In this document: in pieces, positions 17,217-24,702 of the stretch
How the letters are laid out: every line of letters starts with the position of its first letter
Numbering within the stretch: the stretch's first letter is position 1
Assembly: GCA_964422185.1 (NCBI GenBank)
Contig: CAYRAG010000006.1
Span: 1 to 54,538, forward strand
From: CALXCT01 sp964422185
Lineage (GTDB): Bacteria > Bacillota > Clostridia > Oscillospirales > Oscillospiraceae
Direction: 5' to 3'
Length of the DNA: 54,538 nt
Translations under genes and position numbers: made by a program
Notes under the pieces: generated by a model
Told to the model about the DNA's origin: nothing
Databases searched by the model: none
The model's input: the letters and a program-made list of their open reading frames with translations, nothing else

Positions 17217-17749
17217 GTGAGAAGAAATCGGGCAACCTGGCCATGCTCGTCATTGTGCTGGGCGCCATCAGTCTGATCACCTCGGCTTTGCTCGGCATCG
17301 TCAACATGGTGACCGTGGACGCCATCGCCGCCAACAACCAGGCCAGGATTGACACCGCCATGAAGACGGTGCTCCCCGCGGACTCTTACGACGCCATCGC
17401 CTTTGAGACGGACGACACCACCGTGGAGGCCGTCTACCAGGCCGGGGATCAGGGCTATGTGGTTCAGGTCTCCCCGGGCGCCAGCTTCAGCGGCACCCTG
17501 ACCGTGATGGTGGGTGTGAACAGCGACGGCACCGTGAGCGGCGTGAGCATCGTGAAATCGTCCGAGACCTCCGGCCTCGGCGCCAACGCGAGCAAACCCG
17601 CGTTCCGGGATCAGTTTGTGGGCGTGACCTCCGCCGCCGTGACGAAAGACGGGGGCAACATCCAGGCGCTGACCGGCGCGACCATTACTTCCCGGGCGGT
17701 ATGCGCCGGCGTGACTTCCGCGCTGAATGTCGCGGCATCTCTGGGTTAA
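17213..17749 (+). CDS. rnfG: Rnf complex subunit G (covalent FMN carrier)
   Basis: This 178-residue protein has one N-terminal membrane anchor (about residues 9-32) and an extracytoplasmic FMN-binding domain. The flavinylation motif is TGAT at 154-157 (Thr157) in ALTGATITSRAV, preceded by the usual SSETSGLGANASKPAF. The flavin transferase ApbE needed to load both FMNs is not in the window. The gene overlaps rnfD by four bases. Confidence 0.95.
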   Translation: MSEKKSGNLAMLVIVLGAISLITSALLGIVNMVTVDAIAANNQARIDTAMKTVLPADSYDAIAFETDDTTVEAVYQAGDQGYVVQVSPGASFSGTLTVMVGVNSDGTVSGVSIVKSSETSGLGANASKPAFRDQFVGVTSAAVTKDGGNIQALTGATITSRAVCAGVTSALNVAASLG

Positions 17750-17763
17750 GGGAGGTCTGACGA

Positions 17764-18408
17764 ATGAATATCAAGAAACAATTCTGGGAAGGCCTTGTCA
17801 CCCAGAACCCGGTCACGGTCCAGCTGCTGGGCATGTGCTCCGTCATGGCCATCAGTACCACACTGTTTAACGGCATCGGCATGGGTCTGTCCGTGCTGGT
17901 CATCCTGACCTGCGCCAATGTGGTGATTTCCCTGCTGCGCAAGATTATCCCCAACCGGGTTCGTATCGCCTGCTACATCGTGGTGATCGCGGGGTTCGTG
18001 ACCATCGTGGATCTGCTGCTGCAGGCGTTCCTGCCCTCTCTGTCTGAGAGCCTCGGTCTGTTCATCCCCCTGATCGTGGTCAACTGTATTATCCTGGGCC
18101 GCGCCGAGGGCTTCGCCTCCAAGAACGGCGTCGCCGCCTCCGCGGTGGACGGCGTCATGCAGGGCCTGGGCTACACGGTGATCCTGGTGGTCATGTGCGT
18201 CATCCGCGAGTTCCTGGGCAACGGCACTTTCGGCGGCGGCATCCTCAACGGCGGCGAAGGCATCCGGATCATCCCCGAGGGCATTCCCGCGCTGGGCATG
18301 ATCCTGCCGGTGGGCGGCTTCCTGACTCTGGCCTGCGTGATTGCCGCGATGCAGTATTTCCTGAACAAGCCGAAAAAGACAGGGAAACATGAGGAGGTGG
18401 CAGAGTAA
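17764..18408 (+). CDS. rnfE: Rnf complex membrane subunit E
   Basis: This 214-residue protein has six predicted membrane helices and the RnfA/E-type motifs PLIVVNCIILGRAEGFASKNG and GLGYTVILVVMCVIREFLG. In the Rnf complex, RnfA and RnfE form the membrane core with a buried Fe-S cluster. It starts after AGGGAGG and its stop codon overlaps the rnfA start (TAATG). Confidence 0.95.
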   Translation: MNIKKQFWEGLVTQNPVTVQLLGMCSVMAISTTLFNGIGMGLSVLVILTCANVVISLLRKIIPNRVRIACYIVVIAGFVTIVDLLLQAFLPSLSESLGLFIPLIVVNCIILGRAEGFASKNGVAASAVDGVMQGLGYTVILVVMCVIREFLGNGTFGGGILNGGEGIRIIPEGIPALGMILPVGGFLTLACVIAAMQYFLNKPKKTGKHEEVAE

Positions 18409-18998
18409 TGCTGGACTTTGCCAAGCTGTTCACCATCGCCCTGGGCGCGATTCTGATCAACAACTTTATCTTCTCCCAGTTTCTGGGGATCTGCCCGTTC
18501 ATGGGCGTGTCCAAGAAAGTCGACACCGCCCTGGGCATGGGCATGGCCGTCATCTTCGTCATGGGCGTGGCCTCCGCGGTGTGCTGGCCGATCAACGAGT
18601 TCATCCTGAAAGACGGACTGGAGTTCATGCAGACCGTCACTTTCATCCTGGTCATCGCGGCGCTGGTGCAGTTCGTGGAGATGTTCCTCCAGAAGTCCAT
18701 GCCGGCGCTGTACGAGGCGCTGGGTGTCTACCTGCCTCTGATCACCACCAACTGCGCCGTTCTGGGCGTTGTGCTGCAGAACGCGCAGAACAACTACAAC
18801 TTCATCGAGAGCGTCGTCTACGGCGTGACCGGCGGCGTGGGCTTCCTGCTGGCGATTGTCCTGTTCGCCAGTGTGCGGGAGCGGATGGAGTTTGGCAAGT
18901 GCCCCAAGAGCTTTGAGGGCTTCCCCATCGCTCTGGTTGCCGGCGGCCTGATCGCTCTGGCGTTCATGGGCTTCTCCGGCCTGAAAGTCTTCGGATAA
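18408..18998 (+). CDS. rnfA: Rnf complex membrane subunit A
   Basis: This 196-residue membrane protein is homologous to RnfE with the opposite topology. It shows LINNFIFSQFLGICPFMGVSKK near the start and LPLITTNCAVLGVVL in the middle, with the cysteines of the membrane Fe-S centre. It is coupled to rnfE by a one-base overlap and to rnfB by a short spacer containing AAGGGGGG. Confidence 0.95.
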   Translation: MLDFAKLFTIALGAILINNFIFSQFLGICPFMGVSKKVDTALGMGMAVIFVMGVASAVCWPINEFILKDGLEFMQTVTFILVIAALVQFVEMFLQKSMPALYEALGVYLPLITTNCAVLGVVLQNAQNNYNFIESVVYGVTGGVGFLLAIVLFASVRERMEFGKCPKSFEGFPIALVAGGLIALAFMGFSGLKVFG

Positions 18999-19013
18999 GG
19001 GGGGCGGACGAAA

Positions 19014-19856
19014 ATGGTAGGAATTGCGATTAAGGCGGTGGTCGTCCTGGGTGCGCTGGGAATCGGCTTCGGCGCGATTCTGGCTTTCGCGTCCAAGGTG
19101 TTCGCCGTGGAGAAGGATCCCCGGGAAGAGGCCATTGTGGAGAGCCTGCCCGGCGCGAACTGCGGCGGCTGCGGCTTCCCCGGCTGCAGCGGCTATGCCG
19201 CGGCGGTGGTGAAAGGGGAGGCGCCCCTGAACTCATGCGCCGCGGGCGGCGCCGCCGTGGCGGCAAAGATAGCGGAGATCATGGGCATGGAAGCGGGGGA
19301 GACCATCCGCAAGGTGGCCCTGGTCCGCTGCACGGGCGGCGGCGGAGACAAGCTGCGCTATGAGTATGTGGGCATCCACGACTGCGAGGCGGCCGTCCGG
19401 CTGCCCGGCGGCAGCCCCATGTTCTGCACTTTCGGCTGCCTGGGCATGGGCACCTGCGTCAAGCAGTGCCAGTTCAACGCGCTGTCCATCGTGGACGGCG
19501 TGGCCAAAGTGGACCGTGAGGCGTGCGTGGGCTGCGGCGCCTGCGTCAGGGCGTGCCCGAAGCATGTCATCACCCTGACCAATTACGACGCCTATGTGGA
19601 GGTTCCCTGCAACTCCCAGGCGCCCGGCAAGGAAGTCACCAAGGCCTGCGCCAACGGCTGCATCGGCTGCAACCTGTGCGCCAAGTTCTGCGAGGCCAAG
19701 GCCATCACCGTCACCAGCTTCCTGGCCAGTGTGGATCCCGCCAAGTGCACCGGCTGCGGCACCTGCGTGGGCAAGTGCCCGCGGAAGCTCATCCAGTTCG
19801 TCAACGGCGCACCGGCCATCGCGGCGGAACCCGCCGCGGCGGGCGCGGACGCCTGA
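19014..19856 (+). CDS. rnfB: Rnf complex subunit B (multi-cluster ferredoxin-like)
   Basis: This 280-residue subunit has one N-terminal membrane helix, the RnfB Fe-S domain with Cys50, Cys53, Cys58 and Cys75 (GANCGGCGFPGCSGYA), and several ferredoxin motifs including CVGCGACVRACP, CIGCNLCAKFCE and CTGCGTCVGKCP. It receives electrons from reduced ferredoxin. It is the last gene of the operon, followed at once by a strong terminator. The Rnf complex would couple ferredoxin oxidation to Na+ or H+ export. Confidence 0.95.
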   Translation: MVGIAIKAVVVLGALGIGFGAILAFASKVFAVEKDPREEAIVESLPGANCGGCGFPGCSGYAAAVVKGEAPLNSCAAGGAAVAAKIAEIMGMEAGETIRKVALVRCTGGGGDKLRYEYVGIHDCEAAVRLPGGSPMFCTFGCLGMGTCVKQCQFNALSIVDGVAKVDREACVGCGACVRACPKHVITLTNYDAYVEVPCNSQAPGKEVTKACANGCIGCNLCAKFCEAKAITVTSFLASVDPAKCTGCGTCVGKCPRKLIQFVNGAPAIAAEPAAAGADA

Positions 19857-19870
19857 GACCCGGAAACAGA

Positions 19871-19911
19871 AAAAAGCGGATCGGACTGATCTTCAGTCCG
19901 ATCCGCTTTTT
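19871..19911. terminator. Intrinsic terminator after rnfB, also suited to the opposite strand
   Basis: A perfect inverted repeat with 19-base arms, counting the A/T ends (19871-19889 with 19893-19911), and a 3-base loop. Its ends are A-rich and T-rich, so it can stop transcription both from rnf and from the convergent smsCB pair. Confidence 0.95.
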
Positions 19912-19957
19912 GATTCCCTGAGAATGACACACAGCCCAGCGATCCGAGGCTGCCGGC

Positions 19958-20167
19958 TACTGCAGGAAGCCGTGGATGATCAGCTCCTCCGCCTCCTTTT
20001 CCGTCAACCCCANNNNNNNNNNNNNNNNNNNNNNNNNNNNNNNNNNNNNNNNNNNNNNNNNNNNNNNNNNNNNNNNNNNNNNNNNNNNNNNNNNNNNNNN
20101 NNNNNNNNNNNNTACTGCAGGAAGCCGTGGATGATCAGCTCCTCCGCCTCCTTTTCCGTCAACCCCA
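19958..20167. repeat. 55-bp direct duplicate flanking assembly gap 2
   Basis: Bases 19958-20012 and 20113-20167 are identical and abut the two ends of a second run of 100 N. The same 55-base length at both gaps in this window points to unmerged contig ends overlapping by a k-mer. Collapsing the copies restores a normal end to the smsB-like gene. Confidence 0.9.
20013..20112. other. Assembly gap of 100 N
   Basis: Exactly 100 N, placed by the duplicated flanks right at the stop codon of the smsB-like gene. Probably no sequence is missing. Confidence 0.99.
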
Positions 20168-21032
20168 TGGTCATCAGCTTCATGAGCTGCTCCCCGGCGA
20201 TCTTCCCGATGGCCGCCTCGTGAACCAGGGAGGCCTCCACATTGGTGGCTTTCAGCTGCGGTGTGGCCAGAATGACGCCCTGATCCATGATGATGGAGTC
20301 GCACTCGGCGTGTCCGTGGCACGCGGCGTCGCCGTCTATTTTAATGATCACTTCCTGGCGGCTGTGCTCTTTCGCCACGCCCCGGCTGATGATGTCGCAG
20401 GTGGCGCCGTCCCCCTCCATGGCCACGGCCAGCTCCGCTTTCGCGTTCTGGTCGCCCTCGGTGAGGATCTTGTCGTGGATGACGATGGAGGAGCGGTTCG
20501 CCAAGGTGGACCGGGTCACGCGCAGCGTGTCGTCGATCCCGCCGATCTGCGAGGTCTCCATCTCCATGGAGGCGCCCTCCCCCAGTTCGACGACGGTGGT
20601 GGGGTTCATCAGGCGCTTGCCCCGGCCCGTGCCCTCGCCGTAGTGCCGCTCCACATAGCGCACTTTGCTGCCCGGGCTGACAAAGAAGCTGTGGACGCCG
20701 TCGTGCCGGGAGTCCTCGCCGCCGCAGTTGGAGATGCCGCAGCCGGCCACGATGGTCACATCGCAGTCCTCGCCGATGTAGAAGTCGTTGTAGACGACCT
20801 CTTTCAGGCCGCTCTCGCTGATGATCACGGGGATGTGCACGCTCTGATCCCGGGTGCCCGGCCTGATGATGATGTCAATGCCCGGCTTGTCCGTCTTCGG
20901 GATGATCTCAATGCTGGCGGTGCTGTTGCGCATGACGCTCCTTCCGTTGCTGCGGATGTTGTAGGCACCCACCGGCAGGGCGTCCAGCTCCGCCACCTCT
21001 TTGAGCAGTTTCTTCTGAATCAGCTCATCCAT
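20112..21032 (-). CDS. smsB: SufB/SufD-like Fe-S scaffold protein, SmsB type
   Basis: About 306 residues: a short SufB-core protein without the long N-terminal region of SufB (about 460-480 aa). The C-terminal part has CHGHAECDSIIMDQG, then ATNVEASLVHEAAIGKI and LMTMGLTEKEAEELIIHGFLQ, matching the SufB beta-helix end and C-terminal helix. It is paired only with an ATPase, as in the two-gene SMS (SmsCB) systems of strict anaerobes. The stop codon falls in the N run; in the duplicated flank the same sequence ends CTG CAG TAG (TAG at 19957-19959), so after collapsing the duplicate the gene is complete. No cysteine desulfurase or SufU lies nearby. Confidence 0.85.
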
Positions 21033-21039
21033 GCCGCGC

Positions 21040-21780
21040 TCACTCCTTCCGGCCGAAATTGACCTTGTCCATCAGGACAGAGCAGGCGGCGGTGTCCAGA
21101 GACAGGTGTTCCATGACGCGCTTGCCCTCGTCGTACTCCAGGATCTCCCCGTCTTTCAGGTAGATGATCCTGTCCGCGATATTCAGGATGCGCTCCTGGT
21201 GGCTGATGATCATGATGGTGCCGGAGGTCTCCTGGTAGAGTTTCTCAAAGACCTGGATCAGACTCTGGAAGCTCCACAGGTCGATGCCCGCCTCCGGCTC
21301 GTCAAACAGGGTCAGCTTCGTGCCCCGGGCGGCGGCCATGGCGATCTCAATGCGCTTCATCTCGCCGCCGGACAGGGTGGCGTCCAGCTCCCGGTCGATG
21401 TAGTCTTTCGCGCACAGCCCGACCTCGCTGAGCACCTCGCAGGCGTGGGAGAAGCGCTCCGCGCCCTCCTTTCCCCTGCCGCCGGCCAGCTCCAGCAGAT
21501 CCCGGACCCGGAGCCCCTTGAACCGAACCGGCTGCTGGAACGCGAAGCTGATGCCCCTATCCGCCCGCTCGTTGATGGGCAGGTCGGTCAGATCCTCCCC
21601 GTCCAGATAGATTCTGCCGGTTGTGGGCTGGAGCAGGCCCATGATGAGTTTCAACAGCGTGGATTTGCCGCTGCCGTTGGGCCCGGTGATGGCGACGAAC
21701 CGGTCGTCCACCGTCAGGTTGATGTCCTTCAGAATGACCTTATCCTCAATTTGAAACGAGATGTTTTCCAGCTTCAGCAT
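21040..21780 (-). CDS. smsC: SufC-like ABC ATPase, SmsC type
   Basis: This 246-residue cytoplasmic ATPase has Walker A GPNGSGKST (residues 33-41), the signature LSGGEMKRIEIAMA, Walker B LTLFDEPEAGIDLWS and the switch histidine in ISHQERIL. The DEPEAGID and LSGGEMKR forms are SufC-like, not transporter-like. It lies seven bases before the SufB-like gene with the same orientation, so the two form a minimal Fe-S assembly operon. Start ATG 21780. The gene name follows the SMS scheme; SufC is the older label. Confidence 0.88.
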   Translation of the reverse strand: MLKLENISFQIEDKVILKDINLTVDDRFVAITGPNGSGKSTLLKLIMGLLQPTTGRIYLDGEDLTDLPINERADRGISFAFQQPVRFKGLRVRDLLELAGGRGKEGAERFSHACEVLSEVGLCAKDYIDRELDATLSGGEMKRIEIAMAAARGTKLTLFDEPEAGIDLWSFQSLIQVFEKLYQETSGTIMIISHQERILNIADRIIYLKDGEILEYDEGKRVMEHLSLDTAACSVLMDKVNFGRKE

Positions 21781-21854
21781 AGTCCTACCACCTGAATTCG
21801 TAGTGCGGGGCCGCGGCCGCGCCGGGCGCGGAGGCGTTCCCCATCCTGTAACCT

Positions 21855-21883
21855 ATTCTAGCAGAATTGCGAAACGGTATCAA
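21855..21883 (-). promoter_or_regulatory. Sigma-A promoter of the smsCB operon
   Basis: On the minus strand TTGATA (21878-21883), 17 bases and TAGAAT (21855-21860). The leader to the ATG is about 70 bases, GC-rich, with no recognisable riboswitch. Confidence 0.8.
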
Positions 21884-21937
21884 GACATGGCGGAGGTTTA
21901 TTTTCCCTTCCGGTAACAGGGTTTCTGGATCCCGTTC

Positions 21938-21966
21938 TTGCCTTTCCCGGGGAAACCGTCTATAAT
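21938..21966 (+). promoter_or_regulatory. Sigma-A promoter of ychF
   Basis: TTGCCT (21938-21943), 17 bases and a perfect TATAAT (21961-21966), about 50 bases before the TTG start. Confidence 0.8.
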
Positions 21967-22016
21967 GGGCGGGGAGAGGAAACCGGCGGAAACTGCGCGG
22001 AAATGAGGAATGGACA

Positions 22017-23114
22017 TTGAAATTAGGGATTGTGGGACTGCCCAATGTGGGGAAGTCGACTTTATTTAACGCCATGACCAACGCCGGCGCCGAGAGCGCC
22101 AACTACCCGTTTTGCACCATCGACCCGAACATCGGCATGGTGGCCGTGCCGGACAGCCGGCTGGATCGGCTCTCCGAGATGTACCAGCCGAAGAAGACCA
22201 CGCCGGCGGTCATCGAGTTTGTGGATATCGCCGGGCTGGTGCGGGGCGCCAGCCGGGGCGAGGGCCTGGGCAACAAGTTCCTGGCCAATATCCGGGAGTG
22301 CGACGCTATCGTCCATGTGGTGCGTTGCTTTGACGATGAGAATGTGATCCATGTGGAGGGCAGCACGAATCCCTCCCGGGATATGGACACCATCGACCTG
22401 GAGCTGATCATGGCGGATCTGGAGATGGTGGATCGCCGGATTGACAAGGCGAGGAAAGCGGCGAAAGGGGATAAAAAGTTTCTCCGGGAGGCGGAGGTGT
22501 TTGAGGGGCTGCGCGGCTGGCTCAACGACGGAAAATCCGCCCGGGAGTACATCCGGACGGTGGACGACGAGGACGCCGCGCTCATCGGCACCTCCGAGCT
22601 GCTCTCCCTCAAGCCGGTCATCTACGCGGCGAACCTGGACGAGGACGGCGTCTCCGCCCCGGAGCAGGTGGACTACTACCGGCAGGTGGAGCAGCGCTCC
22701 GCGGAGCAGGGCGCTCAGGTGATCCCCATCTGTGCCAGACTGGAGGCGGAGATCGCGGAGCTGGAGCCGGAGGAGAAAGCGATGTTCCTGGAGGATCTGG
22801 GCGTGACGGAATCCGGCCTGGATCGTCTGGTGAAAGCCAGCTATACGCTTCTGGGCCTGATCTCGTTTCTGACCTCCGGGAAAGACGAGTGCCGCGCCTG
22901 GACGATCCGGCGGGGGACGAAGGCGCCCCAGGCGGCCGGCAAGATCCACTCCGACTTTGAGCGGGGCTTTATCCGTGCCGAGGTGATCTCCTACGACGAT
23001 CTCATGGCCTGCGGCACCATGGCCGCCGCCAGAGAGAAAGGGCTGGTCCGCTCCGAGGGCAAGGAGTATGTGGTGCAGGACGGAGACATCATCCTGTTCC
23101 GGTTTAATGTCTGA
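22017..23114 (+). CDS. ychF: Redox-regulated ATPase YchF (Obg-family)
   Basis: This 365-residue P-loop protein has GLPNVGKST (residues 7-15), the G3-type DIAGLVRGASRGEGLGNKFL, a coiled-coil-like middle and a C-terminal TGS domain (LTSGKDECRAWTIRRGTKAPQAAGKIHSDFERGFIRAEV). YchF/OLA1 proteins hydrolyse ATP in preference to GTP and bind ribosomes. The start is TTG at 22017 with a GAGGA ribosome site; the product then begins MKLGIVGLPN as in the family. The assignment is firm. Confidence 0.95.
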   Translation: MKLGIVGLPNVGKSTLFNAMTNAGAESANYPFCTIDPNIGMVAVPDSRLDRLSEMYQPKKTTPAVIEFVDIAGLVRGASRGEGLGNKFLANIRECDAIVHVVRCFDDENVIHVEGSTNPSRDMDTIDLELIMADLEMVDRRIDKARKAAKGDKKFLREAEVFEGLRGWLNDGKSAREYIRTVDDEDAALIGTSELLSLKPVIYAANLDEDGVSAPEQVDYYRQVEQRSAEQGAQVIPICARLEAEIAELEPEEKAMFLEDLGVTESGLDRLVKASYTLLGLISFLTSGKDECRAWTIRRGTKAPQAAGKIHSDFERGFIRAEVISYDDLMACGTMAAAREKGLVRSEGKEYVVQDGDIILFRFNV

Positions 23115-23160
23115 GAAAAAAAGAATGCGCTGCCGGAATCCATTCGGGTTCCGGCAGCGC
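23115..23160 (-). terminator. Intrinsic terminator of the desulfoferrodoxin gene
   Basis: GCGCTGCCGGAA (23127-23138) pairs with TTCCGGCAGCGC (23149-23160). The run of A at 23115-23121 becomes a U-tract on the minus-strand transcript. It immediately follows the ychF stop and may also aid ychF mRNA ending. Confidence 0.85.
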
Positions 23161-23177
23161 TGATCGTTGCGCCGGGA

Positions 23178-23552
23178 TTACTGCGCGGACTTCCACAGGC
23201 CGTGGAGGTTGCAGTAGGCGTAGGCGGCCACCACGCTGTCGTCCTCGGTGAGCAGGAACTTCGCCTCGGGCGCCATGCCGGGCTGAAGCACCTTGCGCTG
23301 ATTGCCCCTGGCGCACTCCAGGGCGATCCAGCCGATGTAGTGCTCTTCCAGCATGGGATGCGCCACATCGCCCACCTTGACGGTGACCTCGTTGCCGTTG
23401 ACGGTCACGACGGGAACATGCTTCTCCTGGGCGGCGTCCACGGAGCCGGGAACCAGTTCCTGCATTTTCTGGCCACAGCACATCACGGGCACGCCGGAGT
23501 CGTGGACAAAGGCGACGATGTTGCCGCAGTGGGGGCAGATATAGAATTTCAT
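23178..23552 (-). CDS. dfx: Desulfoferrodoxin (2Fe superoxide reductase)
   Basis: This 124-residue protein has both iron centres. The N-terminal desulforedoxin-like site has Cys6, Cys9, Cys25 and Cys26 (CPHC and CC). The superoxide-reducing site has His45 (in EKHVP), His65, His71 (HPMLEEHYIGW), Cys114 and His117 (YCNLHGLW), the standard four-His/one-Cys set. It reduces superoxide to peroxide without releasing oxygen, a typical defence of strict anaerobes. The gene is single, with its own promoter and terminator and a GAAAGGAG ribosome site. Confidence 0.95.
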   Translation of the reverse strand: MKFYICPHCGNIVAFVHDSGVPVMCCGQKMQELVPGSVDAAQEKHVPVVTVNGNEVTVKVGDVAHPMLEEHYIGWIALECARGNQRKVLQPGMAPEAKFLLTEDDSVVAAYAYCNLHGLWKSAQ

Positions 23553-23588
23553 GGGAAAGACTCCTTTCTGTCTTTTTCTGGTGACTCA

Positions 23589-23617
23589 AGTATACTCTAA
23601 CCGCAGGCTGATTGCAA
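23589..23617 (-). promoter_or_regulatory. Sigma-A promoter of the desulfoferrodoxin gene
   Basis: On the minus strand TTGCAA (23612-23617), 17 bases and TATACT (23589-23594), about 37 bases before the ATG. Confidence 0.75.
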
Positions 23618-23730
23618 GGCCGCCGCGTGATTTTCCCGGCCGCCGGCGGGTTTGCGCCGTGCGATCCGATAGATCTTTTCCATGGGAGTACTGGGGTTTC
23701 AAAATCACAGGGAAGAAGCCGGAGGGATCC

Positions 23731-24630
23731 TCACTCCTGCGGCGGTTCAAACCGCCGGGCCAGGCAGTTGGCGAACCGCTCGATCAGGGGGTTGGAGTCC
23801 TTCTCGTTCCAGACCGCCAGAAGCTCCTCTCTGGCGTTGGTGAGGTAGTGGATCAGGTGGCGGGAGCGGGCCATGCGGCTCATCTCCGTCCCGATGACCA
23901 CGGCCCGGCCCATCTCGGCGTAGGTGTAGGCGGAGTCCCGATCCGGCACGCAGATGACCTCGGACGGGGTCAGGCCCAGCTGGTTCAGATCCCGCTGGAT
24001 GCGCAGGTCAAACGCCTCCCGGCTCTCCCCCCGGAGGGAGTCGGAGACCAGGGGGTCGTTGGCGAAAGTGAGGTAGGTCGCGTCCGGGGTGGCTTTGGGA
24101 TGGCTGGGCGAGACCATCAGATAGCGGGGGGAGTAGGCCAGGTGGAGAAAGCGCAGGCCCGCGTCCTTCTCGATGAACCGGCGGTAGATCAAAATGAGGT
24201 TCAGACTGCGGGAGCGCAGCCGCTCCATCAGGCTGGTGGGGGAGTACCGGGTCGTCACCAGCTGGATTTGGGGATACTCCATCTGCATGTCCACGCTGGC
24301 GGACTCCAGCGCGTCCCCGAAGTCGAGAAAGTACTGCAGTCCCACCTCGATGTGGTAGATATCCTGGTCGTGGGCGCCCCGGATGGCGGCGATTCTCGTG
24401 TTGTACTGCCGGGCGAGGCTGGAGAACAGCTCATAGCACTGGCGGCCCGCCTCGGTGAGCTCCACGGATCGGGAGGTCCGCGTGAACAGCTTCATCCCCA
24501 GATCCTCCTCCAGGCTGACGATGTTCTTGCTCACCGCCTGCTGGCTGAGATAGAGCAGACTGGCGGTCATGGTGAAATTCTGTGTCTCCGCCAGGGAGAG
24601 GAAACACCGGATTTTATTCTCATGGAGCAT
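23731..24630 (-). CDS. LysR-family transcriptional regulator
   Basis: This 299-residue protein has the N-terminal winged helix-turn-helix of LysR regulators (residues 3-62: CFLSLAETQNFTMTASLLYLSQQAVSKNIVSLEEDLGMKLF) and a C-terminal periplasmic-binding-like sensor domain (about 92-290). The start is ATG 24630 with GGGAGG 11 bases upstream. It lies 72 bases downstream of the transposase-derived gene in the same direction, and no metabolic gene is divergent from it, so its target is not evident; the Mo-enzyme genes 2.4 kb away are one possibility. It differs clearly from the second LysR at 30619. Confidence 0.9.
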   Translation of the reverse strand: MLHENKIRCFLSLAETQNFTMTASLLYLSQQAVSKNIVSLEEDLGMKLFTRTSRSVELTEAGRQCYELFSSLARQYNTRIAAIRGAHDQDIYHIEVGLQYFLDFGDALESASVDMQMEYPQIQLVTTRYSPTSLMERLRSRSLNLILIYRRFIEKDAGLRFLHLAYSPRYLMVSPSHPKATPDATYLTFANDPLVSDSLRGESREAFDLRIQRDLNQLGLTPSEVICVPDRDSAYTYAEMGRAVVIGTEMSRMARSRHLIHYLTNAREELLAVWNEKDSNPLIERFANCLARRFEPPQE

Positions 24631-24702
24631 GGGGGTTTCAGCCTCCCTTCGCCGCCCGGGGGCGGCGGTGTGTCTGGTTGCGGTCTGCCTGCCGGAGGAA
24701 GA

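Noticed and set aside
8004..20167. 55-bp repeats as CRISPR or transposon target duplications
   Set aside because: Each pair is unique, occurs only at the edges of N runs and has the same length; an assembly overlap explains both.
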